Shown one piece after another: positions 19,071 to 28,762 of a DNA stretch of 64,000 bases. Position 1 is the first letter of the stretch, and each line of letters starts with the position of its first letter. Both the position numbers and the translations under genes were made by a program. The stretch lies in the NCBI GenBank assembly GCA_029269725.1, contig JARJHS010000006.1, positions 1-64,000 on the forward strand, read 5' to 3'. This stretch comes from Pollutibacter soli. GTDB lineage: Bacteria > Bacteroidota > Bacteroidia > Chitinophagales > Chitinophagaceae. Under the pieces are notes generated by a model. That model had not been told where the DNA came from and did not search any database. It saw only the letters and a program-made list of their open reading frames with translations.

Positions 19071-20288
19071 ATTGAGGTCTTTTTTAAAGGTTTCTTCTGT
19101 ATACCATGCTGCAACCAATGTAATGCACATAACAATAAGTCCCGTAACAATTCCACTTTTTACTATAGTCCAATGCCAGTTGTCCTGGAACAGGTCTTTA
19201 AACATCAGATTAATCAATGGTAAGGCGCCGCGCACCATATTCGGAATAGTAGTAGCCGCAGTTGCACGGAGATTTGTTCCGAATTGCTCAGCTCCCATCG
19301 TAACAAATATGGCCCAGAAGCCGGTACTGAATCCAAGCGCCGTACAGAAAATATACATCCTGCTATCTGAATTATTCAGTGGACTGAAAAACAGAACGGC
19401 TGAAATAATAGTAAGACCGTAAAAAATATACAGCGCTTTTTTCCTGCTTTTAAAATACTGACTTACCAAGCCAACACTTATATCTCCAATGGCAATTGCT
19501 GCGTATGCAAACATGATCGATCGACCAGAATCAATCGCGTTTTCCCCATACAGTCCTTTGGCAAAGGCGTTGCTGTAATTGACAAGAATACCAATCACGT
19601 ACCATGTCGGCAAACCAATCAAAATTGCAAGGATATATTTTTTAAGTCGCTTACCATCAGTAAAGAACATCAGGATATTTCCCTTAACAACATCTTTCTG
19701 TTGTATCTGTTTAAACATACCACTTTCGGCTACACTTATTCGGAGTAACAATAATACAATCCCAAGTCCTCCTCCGATTTTATAGCATAGCCGCCAGTCA
19801 TTTGTTGTTTTATATATGAAATAAGCAAACACAGCTCCAAACAAACCAATACCGGCTACCAGCGAAGTGCCCACACCTCTTTTTGTCTTTGGCAGTAATT
19901 CACTTACCAATGTAATACCTGCGCCAAGTTCACCCGCAAGACCGATACCGGCAATAAACCTCGCGAGTGCATACTGATTCACCGTTTGTACATAACCGGT
20001 AGCAAAGTTCGCTACGGAATAAAGCATGATTGAACCGAACAATACACTAAGCCTCCCCTTTTTATCACCCATGATTCCCCAGCAGATTCCCCCGATCAGC
20101 AGACCAATCATCTGGTAATTGATGATCTTTGTACTTGCCGTAAGCATTTCAGCAGCACTCACCTGCAATCCCTGCAGACTCGGGACACGTACGATAGTAA
20201 ATAAAAGGAGATCATAGATATCAACGAAATAACCTAAAGCTGCAACTATTACAGTGAGGTTAAAAACAGACTGCTGTTTCTGCTCCAT
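19056..20288 (-). CDS. MFS transporter (metabolite:H+ symporter-like)
   Basis: 410 residues with about 12 membrane segments. The loop 2-3 motif GIMGDKKGRLSVLFGS and the helix 4 RFIAGIGLAGELGAGITLVSE place it near the sugar porter / metabolite:H+ symporter families; the substrate is unknown. The gene follows dedA by only 5 bp, so the two are likely co-transcribed. The last residues (YVER) are encoded in the heptamer repeat at 19023-19070. Confidence 0.88.
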   Translation of the reverse strand: MEQKQQSVFNLTVIVAALGYFVDIYDLLLFTIVRVPSLQGLQVSAAEMLTASTKIINYQMIGLLIGGICWGIMGDKKGRLSVLFGSIMLYSVANFATGYVQTVNQYALARFIAGIGLAGELGAGITLVSELLPKTKRGVGTSLVAGIGLFGAVFAYFIYKTTNDWRLCYKIGGGLGIVLLLLRISVAESGMFKQIQQKDVVKGNILMFFTDGKRLKKYILAILIGLPTWYVIGILVNYSNAFAKGLYGENAIDSGRSIMFAYAAIAIGDISVGLVSQYFKSRKKALYIFYGLTIISAVLFFSPLNNSDSRMYIFCTALGFSTGFWAIFVTMGAEQFGTNLRATAATTIPNMVRGALPLINLMFKDLFQDNWHWTIVKSGIVTGLIVMCITLVAAWYTEETFKKDLNYVER

Positions 20289-20293
20289 GGAGA

Positions 20294-20995
20294 TCAGGAA
20301 TGGGGAGTGGATGAATCGCTTGTTTTTTTCTTTGAACGACCGGAAGTAACCAGTTTAAATATTACAGGAAGCGTAGTCACCAGAACGATTCCCAGTACTA
20401 TCACCTCAAGATGTTCTTTCAGATCGAAACCAAGTTTGTTCAGGAAAAACTTGTACAAATAGTGCCCTGCAAAAAGCATAGACACGGCCCATGCCAGGCA
20501 ACCAACGATGTTGTAGTAGGAAAATTTCTTTTTATCCATGCCTACGATTCCCGCAATGATCGGCGCAAAAGTTCTGATGATGGGCAGAAATCTTGCGAAT
20601 ACAATAGCTCCTCCGCCATGTTTATCATAAAATTCCTTGGCAGCGAACAGGTGTTTTTTCTTGAAAAAAAATGTGTCCTCCCGCTTAAAAAGGTACGGGC
20701 CGCTTCGTGCGCCAAACCAATAGCCAACAGTATTACCAATCACACCGGCAAGCACAACAAGCGCAGTCAGCAATAAAAGGTTTACGAAATCACTATTGGT
20801 ATTAAATAATTCAGCCGTCAGTTCATTGCTGTAAATTCCCGCAACAAATAAAAGTGAATCACCGGGTAAGAAAAAACCGGCAAACAAACCCGTCTCAGCA
20901 AATACGATAAAAAGAAAAACCCATAATCCGCCATTCTGAATATAAAATTCAGGGTTCAGCAAATCCCTCCATGTAAATTCCAGCAAGTCTAGCAT
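20294..20995 (-). CDS. DedA family membrane protein
   Basis: 233 residues. DedA proteins are inner-membrane proteins; several help recycle undecaprenyl phosphate or flip lipids. Family motifs are visible: an acidic residue and FLPGDSLLFVAG near residues 34-52, and FARFLPIIRTFAPIIAGI near 140-157. Five or so hydrophobic segments, with a basic Ser-rich tail. It precedes the MFS gene by 5 bp on the same strand. Confidence 0.92.
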   Translation of the reverse strand: MLDLLEFTWRDLLNPEFYIQNGGLWVFLFIVFAETGLFAGFFLPGDSLLFVAGIYSNELTAELFNTNSDFVNLLLLTALVVLAGVIGNTVGYWFGARSGPYLFKREDTFFFKKKHLFAAKEFYDKHGGGAIVFARFLPIIRTFAPIIAGIVGMDKKKFSYYNIVGCLAWAVSMLFAGHYLYKFFLNKLGFDLKEHLEVIVLGIVLVTTLPVIFKLVTSGRSKKKTSDSSTPHS

Positions 20996-21047
20996 TTTGT
21001 AAATTTAAAGGATGTAATCTTCAGGTACAATAACTCCGTTTCGATGA

Positions 21048-22319
21048 TTATGTTTCGTATGTGACTTCAGGATTCACAGGATTTCCCAATTCCCCTTCCC
21101 ACTTACTTACTGCTGTTGTGGCCAATGCATTTCCGATAACATTGGTCATCGACCTGAACATATCACAGAAATGATCGATCGGCAATATCAGTGCAATTCC
21201 TTCCGGTGGAATATTAAACATGGCACAGGTTGCCGTCACGACAACCAGTGAAGCTCTTGGTACACCCGCTATACCTTTGCTTGTTAACATCAGTACCAAC
21301 AACATGGTAAGTTGTGTACCGAGATCGAGATGTATTCCAAAAACCTGCGCAATAAAAATGCTGGCGAATGTCATGTACATCATACTTCCATCCAGGTTAA
21401 AACTATATCCCAGCGGAAGTATAAACGCGACGATTTTATTCTTGCAACCGAACGCTTCCAGTTCCTGAACCAGTTTTGGAAACACAGCTTCGCTGCTGGT
21501 TGTACTGAACGCAATAAACAGCGGATTGGTTATTCTTTTAATCAGATCAAACAATCTTTTTCCAAGGATCAGATAACCGACCACGAGCAACAATATCCAT
21601 AAAGTAAAAATCCCCAACAGGAACGAACCGAAAAACTTTACATATACTACTCCTATATCCCGTACGCCATATAAAGCCACAACGGCAGCAATCGCTCCGA
21701 AAACACCCAGCGGTGCAAAATTCATCACATAGCCGACCATCTTCAGAATGATATGCGCAAACGTATCTAATGCATGAATTATAGGTTTGGCTTTTTCACC
21801 AATGGCCGCTGCCGCAACACCAAAGAAAATGGAGAATATTACTATCTGCAATATTTCGTTTGTGGCCAGTGCTTCAAAAATGCTTTTTGGGAAAACGTGA
21901 TTTATAAACTCGACGATGGAAAATGATTTTGTTTTTGAGATGACGTCGTCAGCCCCCGCAGCCTGTTCACTGATTGTTTTTGGAAAATCAAGACCAGGCT
22001 CTGTAGCATTTACCCAAAACAATCCTATCAGCAATGAAAGAAGAGAAGCTGTAATAAACCACAACAAAGCTTTTCCTCCTACGCGACCCACAGTTTTCAG
22101 ATCTCCCAGCTTGGCTATGCCAGCGACCAGTGTTGAAAAAACGAGCGGCGCAATAATCATCTGCACCAGTCGGAGAAAAATATTGGTCAGCAACCTTACA
22201 TTGGTTGCAAAGCTTTTGATAAACTCCGGCGAAGCCTGCTTATGAATGAGGTAACCGATGATTCCCCCCAATACCATTGAGATAAAAATATAAATTGTCA
22301 GCCGGTTCCCTTTGCCCAT
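21048..22319 (-). CDS. Dicarboxylate/amino acid:cation symporter
   Basis: 423 residues, DAACS (GltP/DctA) family: takes up glutamate, aspartate or C4-dicarboxylates with H+ or Na+. The Ser-rich reentrant loop AFSTTSSEAVFPKLV (about 272-286) and the core NLDGSMMYM (NMDGT-like, near 312) are the transport signatures. It is a stand-alone gene on the minus strand with no clear terminator. The exact substrate cannot be read. Confidence 0.94.
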   Translation of the reverse strand: MGKGNRLTIYIFISMVLGGIIGYLIHKQASPEFIKSFATNVRLLTNIFLRLVQMIIAPLVFSTLVAGIAKLGDLKTVGRVGGKALLWFITASLLSLLIGLFWVNATEPGLDFPKTISEQAAGADDVISKTKSFSIVEFINHVFPKSIFEALATNEILQIVIFSIFFGVAAAAIGEKAKPIIHALDTFAHIILKMVGYVMNFAPLGVFGAIAAVVALYGVRDIGVVYVKFFGSFLLGIFTLWILLLVVGYLILGKRLFDLIKRITNPLFIAFSTTSSEAVFPKLVQELEAFGCKNKIVAFILPLGYSFNLDGSMMYMTFASIFIAQVFGIHLDLGTQLTMLLVLMLTSKGIAGVPRASLVVVTATCAMFNIPPEGIALILPIDHFCDMFRSMTNVIGNALATTAVSKWEGELGNPVNPEVTYET

Positions 22320-22506
22320 ATTTCAGATCGGGTTAAAGTTTGCAATATAGCGGGAAATGCGCTAAAATTCATGGTGTTCCGGATATTAAGTCTATTTCTA
22401 ATAAAGCCTATTTCCTATTTTTTACACATGGGAAAGAAAGAAATATTTATCTTGTTTCCTTTAGTATCATTGCATTTCAACTTCTTTACTTAACCAATAA
22501 ATCTTT

Positions 22507-23994
22507 ATGAGTTTATTCAGGAAGAAATCCCTCAGTTCGTTGCTGTCGCAGGCTTCGGACTCTGAGAAAGGACTGAAGCGAACGCTCGGTTCAGGTAGTC
22601 TGATAGCATTGGGTATCGGCGCAATTATCGGTGCCGGTTTGTTTGTGAGAACTGCGGCAGCGGCCGGCGGCCATGCTGGTCCTGCGGTAACATTATCTTT
22701 TGTCATTGCCGCGATAGGTTGTGCTTTTGCCGGCCTCTGTTATGCGGAATTTGCTTCTATGATTCCTATAGCAGGTAGTGCATATACTTATGCATATACC
22801 ACCATGGGAGAATTAGTGGCATGGATCATCGGATGGGCCCTTATTCTTGAATATGCACTTGGCGCAGCAACCGTTTCTATCGCCTGGAGTGAATTTTTGA
22901 ACAAGCTGCTGGGAGGGGCTATTCCATATGAGTGGACCCACTCCCCGTTCCAGAGAGCATTGGACGCTAATGGTGTTATGCATCATGGAATTCTGAATGC
23001 GCCTGCACTTTTCATTCTCCTGGTATTGTCTTTATTGCTTATCAAAGGAACACAGGAATCTGCCATCGTAAACTCCATCATCGTAATCATTAAAGTTGCA
23101 ATCGTTGTTGCATTCATCCTGATCGGCTGGCAGTTTATTAATCCTGATAACCATAACCCTTACCTTATTCCGGCTGATGCAAAACCTGGAATACTGCCTG
23201 ATGGAACTGAATACTCTTATACAGATACTTTCCGGCATGGATGGGGAGGTGTGCTACGGGGAGCTGCCATTGTATTCTTTGCATTCATCGGTTTTGATGC
23301 CGTTTCAACAGCAGCACAGGAAGCGAAGAATCCAAAAAGAGATATGCCGATCGGTATTCTTGGTTCCCTGGTCATCTGTACTATCCTGTATATCCTGTTT
23401 TCCTGGGTCCTTACAGGCGTTGCCCCGTATACAGATTTCGTACGTGAAGGTCGTGAAGCATCGGTTGCTTATGCCATTGAAACCTATATGAAGAATTACC
23501 ACTGGCTGGCTACTGCTGTAACAGTAGGTATTCTTGCGGGTTTCTCATCGGTAATCCTGGTGATGCTGATGGGTCAGAGCCGCGTATTTTATTCGATGGC
23601 CAACGATGGATTATTGCCTAAAGTGTTCTCTGAACTTCACCCGAAATTCAGAACCCCCTATAAATCAAATGCACTGCTGTTCCTGTTTGTAGGAGCTTTT
23701 GCAACCCTGATCCCTGGTGATATCACAGGAGACCTTACCAGTATTGGTACCCTGCTGGCATTTGTACTGGTTTGTCTTGGTATTATCATCATGAGAAAAA
23801 CAGATCCGAATACACCGCGGCCATTTAAAACTCCGCTGGTTCCGCTTGTACCAATCCTGGGTATCCTCGTTTGTTCCGCAATGATTATTTCCCTTGATAA
23901 TATGACTCTCTCCAGTGCGCTGGCCTGGATGGTATTGGGTCTGATCATCTATTTTATGTACGGAAAGAATCACAGTAAGTTGAAAAACCAATAA
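22507..23994 (+). CDS. APC superfamily amino acid permease
   Basis: 495 residues. The first helix carries GIGAIIGAGLFV (residues about 37-48), the broken-helix substrate site of APC permeases; the sixth has FFAFIGFDAVSTAAQE, typical of the cationic amino acid transporter / YfnA branch. About 12 membrane segments. Divergent from the DAACS gene with a 187-bp gap, and followed by a strong terminator. Confidence 0.94.
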   Translation: MSLFRKKSLSSLLSQASDSEKGLKRTLGSGSLIALGIGAIIGAGLFVRTAAAAGGHAGPAVTLSFVIAAIGCAFAGLCYAEFASMIPIAGSAYTYAYTTMGELVAWIIGWALILEYALGAATVSIAWSEFLNKLLGGAIPYEWTHSPFQRALDANGVMHHGILNAPALFILLVLSLLLIKGTQESAIVNSIIVIIKVAIVVAFILIGWQFINPDNHNPYLIPADAKPGILPDGTEYSYTDTFRHGWGGVLRGAAIVFFAFIGFDAVSTAAQEAKNPKRDMPIGILGSLVICTILYILFSWVLTGVAPYTDFVREGREASVAYAIETYMKNYHWLATAVTVGILAGFSSVILVMLMGQSRVFYSMANDGLLPKVFSELHPKFRTPYKSNALLFLFVGAFATLIPGDITGDLTSIGTLLAFVLVCLGIIIMRKTDPNTPRPFKTPLVPLVPILGILVCSAMIISLDNMTLSSALAWMVLGLIIYFMYGKNHSKLKNQ

Positions 23995-24016
23995 ATTGTA
24001 AAGAGATTATATCTGG

Positions 24017-24050
24017 AAACTGTTCTGGCATTACAGAACAGTTTTCTTTT
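24017..24050 (+). terminator. Terminator after APC permease
   Basis: Perfect 11-bp arms (24017-24027 and 24034-24044), a 6-nt loop, then TCTTTT. Confidence 0.88.
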
Positions 24051-24065
24051 TATGGGGACTCTGCG

Positions 24066-24073
24066 TAAATTTG
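24066..24073 (+). promoter_or_regulatory. -7 promoter element of yebC
   Basis: TAAATTTG, a full TAnnTTTG match 50 nt before the yebC ATG. Confidence 0.5.
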
Positions 24074-24123
24074 CAACCTCAAATGCAAACAGTCTGCCAT
24101 CGCCAGACTATCAATGATTTTCT

Positions 24124-24846
24124 ATGGGACGAATTTTTGAAGTAAGAAAGGCCACCATGTTTGCCCGGTGGGACAAAATGGCGAAACAGTTTTCCCGTAT
24201 CGGGAAAGAGATAGCAATTGCAGTGAAAGCCGGTGGCCCCGACCACAATACGAACCCCGCTTTGCGCCGGTGTATGCAGAATGCGAAGAGTGTGAACATG
24301 CCAAAGGACCGCGTGGAAGCGGCGATCAAAAGAGCGCAGGGTAAGGAGATGGAGAATTACGAAGAGATCCTGTATGAAGGTTATGGCCCGCATGGTGTAC
24401 CCATTCTTGTGGAAACAGCCACAGACAATCACGTACGTACTGTCGCTAATATCAAGTCTTATTTTAATAAACTGAACGGTACATTAGGAAACAGTGGGAG
24501 CGTAAGTTTTCAGTTTAAAAAAATGGGTGTTTTTAAATTGAAACCCGAAGGTCTTTCTGCGGAAGACCTGGAACTCGAACTTATCGATTTCGGCCTGGAA
24601 GAACTTGGTGAAGGCACCGGAGAAAACGGAGAGCCTGTACTCGTTATCCATTGTGCTTTCAATGATTTCGGAAATATGCAGAAGGCGCTTGAAGAAAAAG
24701 GTATTACTCCCATCAGCTCGGAAGTGGAATGGATCCCATCAGCATTAACAGAACTTGACGAAGAAAAAGCGCAGGAGGTTTTGAAGTTAGTTGACAGACT
24801 TGAACAGGATGAGGATGTTCAGAAAGTATTTCATAGCCTGAAATAA
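24124..24846 (+). CDS. YebC/PmpR (TACO1) family protein
   Basis: 240 residues, normal length. Members act as DNA-binding regulators or in translation of proline-rich stretches; which applies here is unknown. The segment [26 protein letters not shown] and [14 protein letters not shown] are near-universal family signatures, and [19 protein letters not shown] marks the middle domain. The N-terminus ([10 protein letters not shown]) is the Bacteroidota variant. If translation-related, it has EF-P as a functional neighbour in the window. Confidence 0.94.
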   Translation: MGRIFEVRKATMFARWDKMAKQFSRIGKEIAIAVKAGGPDHNTNPALRRCMQNAKSVNMPKDRVEAAIKRAQGKEMENYEEILYEGYGPHGVPILVETATDNHVRTVANIKSYFNKLNGTLGNSGSVSFQFKKMGVFKLKPEGLSAEDLELELIDFGLEELGEGTGENGEPVLVIHCAFNDFGNMQKALEEKGITPISSEVEWIPSALTELDEEKAQEVLKLVDRLEQDEDVQKVFHSLK

Positions 24847-25045
24847 GTGGTAAGTGTTAAATTTTAGATTTTAAGTACGAGGCCGCTGATACTGTGCTGT
24901 TCTCCATATCGGGATTTTGAAGTTGATTGTTCAATGCACTTTTGAATATCAGTTTTTCAACTTTTCTTTTTCCATTGTTTGCAAATCGCAATCGCTGAAC
25001 ATCAAAAGAAGTTAACTTAAAACTTATCACATACAACCTCCCACA

Positions 25046-25444
25046 TTGACCGAATACCCGGTTATCCTTTTTGATGGAGTATGTAACCTCTGTACTGCCT
25101 CGGTTCAATTTGTATTGAAAAGAGACAAAGCGGGTATATTCCGTTTTGCATCATTACAAAGTACTTACGGAGAACAGGTTCGGAAAGAATATTCAACCAC
25201 TTCCGGATTAAATTCATTTCTGCTAAAGGAAGGCGACAAAATCTATTCGAGATCAACTGCTGCATTAAGGGTAGCAAAAAAACTCGGCAGTGCTTGGTCA
25301 TTGCTGTACATTTTTATTATCGTTCCTCCGTTTATACGCAACGCCGTCTACGATTGGGTTTCAGCTAACCGTTACCGATGGTTCGGAAAAAAAGAAGAAT
25401 GCTGGGTGCCAACTCCGGAGTTGAAGAAGCGATTTCTGAGTTGA
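25046..25444 (+). CDS. DCC family thiol-disulfide oxidoreductase (DUF393)
   Basis: 132 residues from a TTG start at 25046; no better ATG is available. The DCC motif is present at the N-terminus: FDGVCNLC with Cys13 and Cys16, followed by KRDKAGIFRFASLQS, a family hallmark. Predicted thioredoxin-like fold; no physiological partner is known. The stop codon lies at the first unit of a heptamer-phased repeat (25443-25470). Confidence 0.88.
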   Translation: MTEYPVILFDGVCNLCTASVQFVLKRDKAGIFRFASLQSTYGEQVRKEYSTTSGLNSFLLKEGDKIYSRSTAALRVAKKLGSAWSLLYIFIIVPPFIRNAVYDWVSANRYRWFGKKEECWVPTPELKKRFLS

Positions 25445-25520
25445 AAGTTGAATGTTAAAAGTTGAACGGAAGAGATTCAGAAATTGAAAACTGAAAAAAT
25501 GGGAAACTGAAAATTGTATA
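25443..25520. repeat. Heptamer-phased repeats (AAGTT and GAAAACT types)
   Basis: First 25443-25470 with units GAAAGTT, GAATGTT, AAAAGTT; then about 25484-25520 with GAAAACT-like units (ATTGAAA, ACTGAAA). Both have a 7-bp period. They fill part of the 235-bp gap before the E1 gene. Confidence 0.65.
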
Positions 25521-25603
25521 ATCGTATTGTATTCGAAAGAAGCGACGACATTCCCGAGTGAGAACCTGTTTCTGAATTAAATCGACTCTACCCTCAAAAG
25601 AAA

Positions 25604-25683
25604 ATACGTTATACGTTTTACGTTTTACGTTCAACGTTATACCCTGTAAAGTTCACTTTCAACTTTATACTTTAAACTTTCAC
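25604..25683. repeat. Heptamer-phased repeat reaching the E1 stop codon
   Basis: Five units of ATACGTT / TTACGTT / CAACGTT, then a second flavour read on the minus strand as AAAGTTN units running up to and through the E1 stop codon (25680-25682). Confidence 0.8.
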
Positions 25684-28073
25684 TCTTTGAACATCTCCTT
25701 AATTACTTCAGTAATCTCTTCAAGATTAGGCTTGGAAAAGTAATCTCCATCGCTGCCGTAACCTGGCCGGTGTGCTTTGCCGGTGATAGTGCGCGGAGCC
25801 GCGTCAAGCCAGCGATAACCATTTTGCTTTTCGATGACTTCATTGAACATGAATGCTGCTGCTCCACCTGGTACATCTTCATCAACAAAAAGAATTCTGT
25901 TGGTTTTCTTTAATGACGCAAGAATGATATGGTGAATATCAAAGGGAAGTAAAGTTTGTATATCGACGATCTCCACATCGATGCCAAGTTCATCAAGTAG
26001 TTTTGCCGACTCCTGGATGATGCGAAGTACTGAGCCATAGGAAACCACGGTGATGTCAGCGCCTTCGCGTATAACCTCCGGAACTCCCAATGGAACTTTC
26101 ATTGTCGCAAGGTTGGTCGGAAGTTTTTCCTTCAAGCGGTAACCATTCAGACATTCAATTACAATGGCAGGGTCGATCCCTTCCAGGAGTGTGTTATACA
26201 TTCCCGCTGCCTGCACCATATTTCTCGGCACGCAAACATGCAAACCACGAAGAGAGCTGATGATCAGCCCCATCGGTGAACCACTATGCCAGATACCTTC
26301 TAAACGATGACCGCGTGTACGCACAATCAGCGGCGCAGCCTGTCGGCCTACAGTCCGGAACTGCAGTGTAGCAAGATCATCACTCAATGGCTGAAGGCCA
26401 TACAACAGGTAGTCTACATATTGTATTTCTGCTATCGGACGTAGTCCACGCATTGCCATCCCTATGCCCTGCCCCATGATTGTAAGCTCCCGGATAGCAG
26501 TATCAAAAATGCGGTGTTTACCATGCTTTGCCTGCAATCCGGCAAAACCCTGGTTTACATCACCGATCTGACCAACATCTTCGCCGAAAGCGATTACTTC
26601 CGGTTTGTTTTCAAAAAGCTGATCGAAATAGCGGTTGAGTATTTCATAACCATTTACGACTTGCGCTTCAGGAGCATATTCTGGCGCTTGTGGTGTTACG
26701 CGCAATGAAGAGCGTGGACCTTCGTGGTAAAGGCTGGTATTATATAGTTCAGCGTTTTCTTCTTTGAGTAAATCGTAATAATGAGAAGCTTTCCTGCATG
26801 CGTGCGGGTTATCCGCAATCAGAATCGCCTGCCCAAGCGCCTGCATGATATCCTTGCGACTCGGCTCCCTGTTGGCACTCAGCTTTTCAATTACATCATG
26901 AATTTCATGTGACTTTTCTAAACTCACTTCTGTAATATCCTTCAGGAGCGTAACTGCTCGCGTGACCTGGTTTTTAATCGGATGCTGATACTTTTCCCAG
27001 GCTTCTGTTCTACTGGCAAGGATATGTTTTTTTGCGTCTGTTTCAATTCTGGTGATCTCGTCTTCTGTGGCCAGGAAATTTGCGAGAATCCATTCGCGCA
27101 TTTTCCTGATACAATCCCACTCACGTTCCCATTCCAGGCGTGCAGTTGGTTTATAACGTTCATGGCTGCCCGAAGTCGAATGGCCCTGAGGTTGCGTCAC
27201 TTCCTCCACATGAAATAAAACAGGTGTATGTGTATTTCTCACCCTGCGTATTCCCTCTTCAAACACTTCACACATGCCGGCATAGTCCCATGCCTTCACT
27301 TTATAAATGTACATGCCATTGGTTCCATCTTTTTTCTGAAAACCACGCATAGCTTCTGAAATCGAACCTTTGGTCGTCTGGTATTTTTTCGGAACAGATA
27401 TTCCATAACCATCATCCCATACAAAAAATGCTATAGGGACCTGCAGTACACAGGCGGCATTCACCGTCTCCCAGAAATGACCTTCGCTCGTTGATGCATC
27501 TCCGATTGTGCAGAAGCATACTTCATCACCTCTGCGGGAAAGGTTCCGCATCTGCTGCAAAGCAGGATTTTCCCTAAAAACTTTTGAAGCATAAGCGAGA
27601 CCCAAAGCTCTCGGTAACTGACCCGCGGTTGGTGCTAAACCGGCTGTCAGATTTTTTCTATTCACCAGGTCGAGCCACTCACCCTGCGGATCCACGAATG
27701 CGGATGCGAAATGGGAATTCATCTGCCTTCCGGCGCTGTGCGGATCGTGTGCGGGATCAGGATCAGAATACAATTGCGAGAAAAACTCAGGGACTGTCGC
27801 CACACCAGTAGCGAATGCGAAAGTCTGGTCGCGGTAATAACCACTGTAAAAGTCTCCGGGTTTGAAGAATTTAGCCATTGCCACCTGGGGCACTTCCTTG
27901 CCATCACCGAAAATGCCAAACTTGGCCTTTCCGGTCAGCACTTCCTTCCGACCGAGCAAACTGGCCTGTCGGCTGTCGCAGGCCATCCGGAAATCCTGCA
28001 AAACAGCCGTACGAAAGGCTTCGAACGACAGCTGGTCCGACAGGGCTGTATCATTTACCGCTATGGTGTCCAT
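25680..28073 (-). CDS. Fused 2-oxoacid dehydrogenase E1 (alpha-beta)
   Basis: 797 residues; E1 alpha (about 1-440) and E1 beta (about 465-797) in one chain. It is the thiamine-dependent decarboxylase of a branched-chain or similar 2-oxoacid dehydrogenase complex. The TPP motif is slightly changed: GDASTSEG (191-198) instead of GDG, and DDGYG (220-224) instead of NNGY, though related fused E1s may share this. The beta half shows AFGEDVGQIGDVNQGF and EIQYVDYLL. E2 and E3 are not in the window. The promoter lies 4 nt before the ATG (28078-28085). Confidence 0.93.
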   Translation of the reverse strand: MDTIAVNDTALSDQLSFEAFRTAVLQDFRMACDSRQASLLGRKEVLTGKAKFGIFGDGKEVPQVAMAKFFKPGDFYSGYYRDQTFAFATGVATVPEFFSQLYSDPDPAHDPHSAGRQMNSHFASAFVDPQGEWLDLVNRKNLTAGLAPTAGQLPRALGLAYASKVFRENPALQQMRNLSRRGDEVCFCTIGDASTSEGHFWETVNAACVLQVPIAFFVWDDGYGISVPKKYQTTKGSISEAMRGFQKKDGTNGMYIYKVKAWDYAGMCEVFEEGIRRVRNTHTPVLFHVEEVTQPQGHSTSGSHERYKPTARLEWEREWDCIRKMREWILANFLATEDEITRIETDAKKHILASRTEAWEKYQHPIKNQVTRAVTLLKDITEVSLEKSHEIHDVIEKLSANREPSRKDIMQALGQAILIADNPHACRKASHYYDLLKEENAELYNTSLYHEGPRSSLRVTPQAPEYAPEAQVVNGYEILNRYFDQLFENKPEVIAFGEDVGQIGDVNQGFAGLQAKHGKHRIFDTAIRELTIMGQGIGMAMRGLRPIAEIQYVDYLLYGLQPLSDDLATLQFRTVGRQAAPLIVRTRGHRLEGIWHSGSPMGLIISSLRGLHVCVPRNMVQAAGMYNTLLEGIDPAIVIECLNGYRLKEKLPTNLATMKVPLGVPEVIREGADITVVSYGSVLRIIQESAKLLDELGIDVEIVDIQTLLPFDIHHIILASLKKTNRILFVDEDVPGGAAAFMFNEVIEKQNGYRWLDAAPRTITGKAHRPGYGSDGDYFSKPNLEEITEVIKEMFKE

Positions 28074-28077
28074 AAAA

Positions 28078-28085
28078 CAAATCTA
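28078..28085 (-). promoter_or_regulatory. -7 promoter element of fused E1, leaderless
   Basis: The minus strand reads TAGATTTG, a full TAnnTTTG match ending 4 nt before the ATG at 28073. The start of transcription would fall on or beside the start codon. Confidence 0.5.
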
Positions 28086-28229
28086 CCTGAATTTTATATA
28101 CGCGAACGTTTTGTGGATCAATGTTATGCACGTAAGGGTAAATTTCAACACATTGAAAATCAAATATTTAAAAAGAAATGCACATCCTGGGTGCTTTTCT
28201 GTTAAAAAATACCTGAGCCGACGTTTCCG

Positions 28230-28261
28230 TTGGAGATTATAATCTACAATATGTAGATTTG
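28230..28261 (+). promoter_or_regulatory. Promoter of DUF1573 pair with overlapping inverted repeat
   Basis: TTG at 28230-28232, a 21-nt spacer, then TAGATTTG at 28254-28261: a well-formed Bacteroidota promoter 36 nt before the first ATG. A perfect inverted repeat, AATCTACA (28241-28248) and TGTAGATT (28252-28259) with a 3-nt spacer, overlaps the -7 box and could be an operator. Confidence 0.65.
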
Positions 28262-28296
28262 TAAGATCGTTATTAGGCATTCAAATTTCCCTGAAA

Positions 28297-28758
28297 ATGA
28301 AAAGATTACTGTTTGCGTTTTGCATGGCGACAGCTTTTTCATCGCTGTCCGCACAAACAGCTGTTTCCCCCATCCCAGCCCAATCATCTAAAGATGCTGA
28401 AGTTCTCACCTTAAAAGAAACCAGTTTCAACTTTGGAAAGATTGCCCAGGGCAAACCGGTAACTCATATTTTTGAAGTTGTCAATTCGGGCAACGAACCT
28501 TTGCTTATTGAAAATGTGCAGGCTTCCTGCGGGTGTACCACACCTGAATGGAGCAAGGAGCCAATAGCGCCGGGTGCATCTTCAAAAATAATCGTGGGTT
28601 ATAACGCAGCCGCAGAAGGTGAATTCGAAAAATCGATTTCTATTTTCTATAAAAATGGAAAAATGAAGACAGTGTTGATCAGGGGAAATGTCTGGAAAGC
28701 GCCCGATCAGTCAGCACCATTAAATAGTTCATTAACCTTAATAAAAAATTTAAACTAA
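28297..28758 (+). CDS. DUF1573 domain protein, exported
   Basis: 153 residues. A signal peptide (hydrophobic LLFAFCMATAFSSLSA, cleavage near residue 20) precedes one DUF1573 domain, an immunoglobulin-like fold typical of Bacteroidota periplasmic proteins. Hallmarks: FNFGKIAQGKPVTHIFEVVNSG and SCGCTTPEW. Function in the family is not established. The next gene is a close paralogue starting 4 bp after this stop, so they form one operon behind the promoter at 28230-28261. Confidence 0.88.
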   Translation: MKRLLFAFCMATAFSSLSAQTAVSPIPAQSSKDAEVLTLKETSFNFGKIAQGKPVTHIFEVVNSGNEPLLIENVQASCGCTTPEWSKEPIAPGASSKIIVGYNAAAEGEFEKSISIFYKNGKMKTVLIRGNVWKAPDQSAPLNSSLTLIKNLN

Positions 28759-28762
28759 GACT

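Noticed and set aside
24857-25108. Minus-strand 83-residue frame
   Set aside because: Overlaps the start of the DCC gene, has no family pattern, and its composition is that of AT-rich spacer.
27711-28205. 164-residue frame opposite E1
   Set aside because: Antisense shadow; its end covers the E1 promoter.
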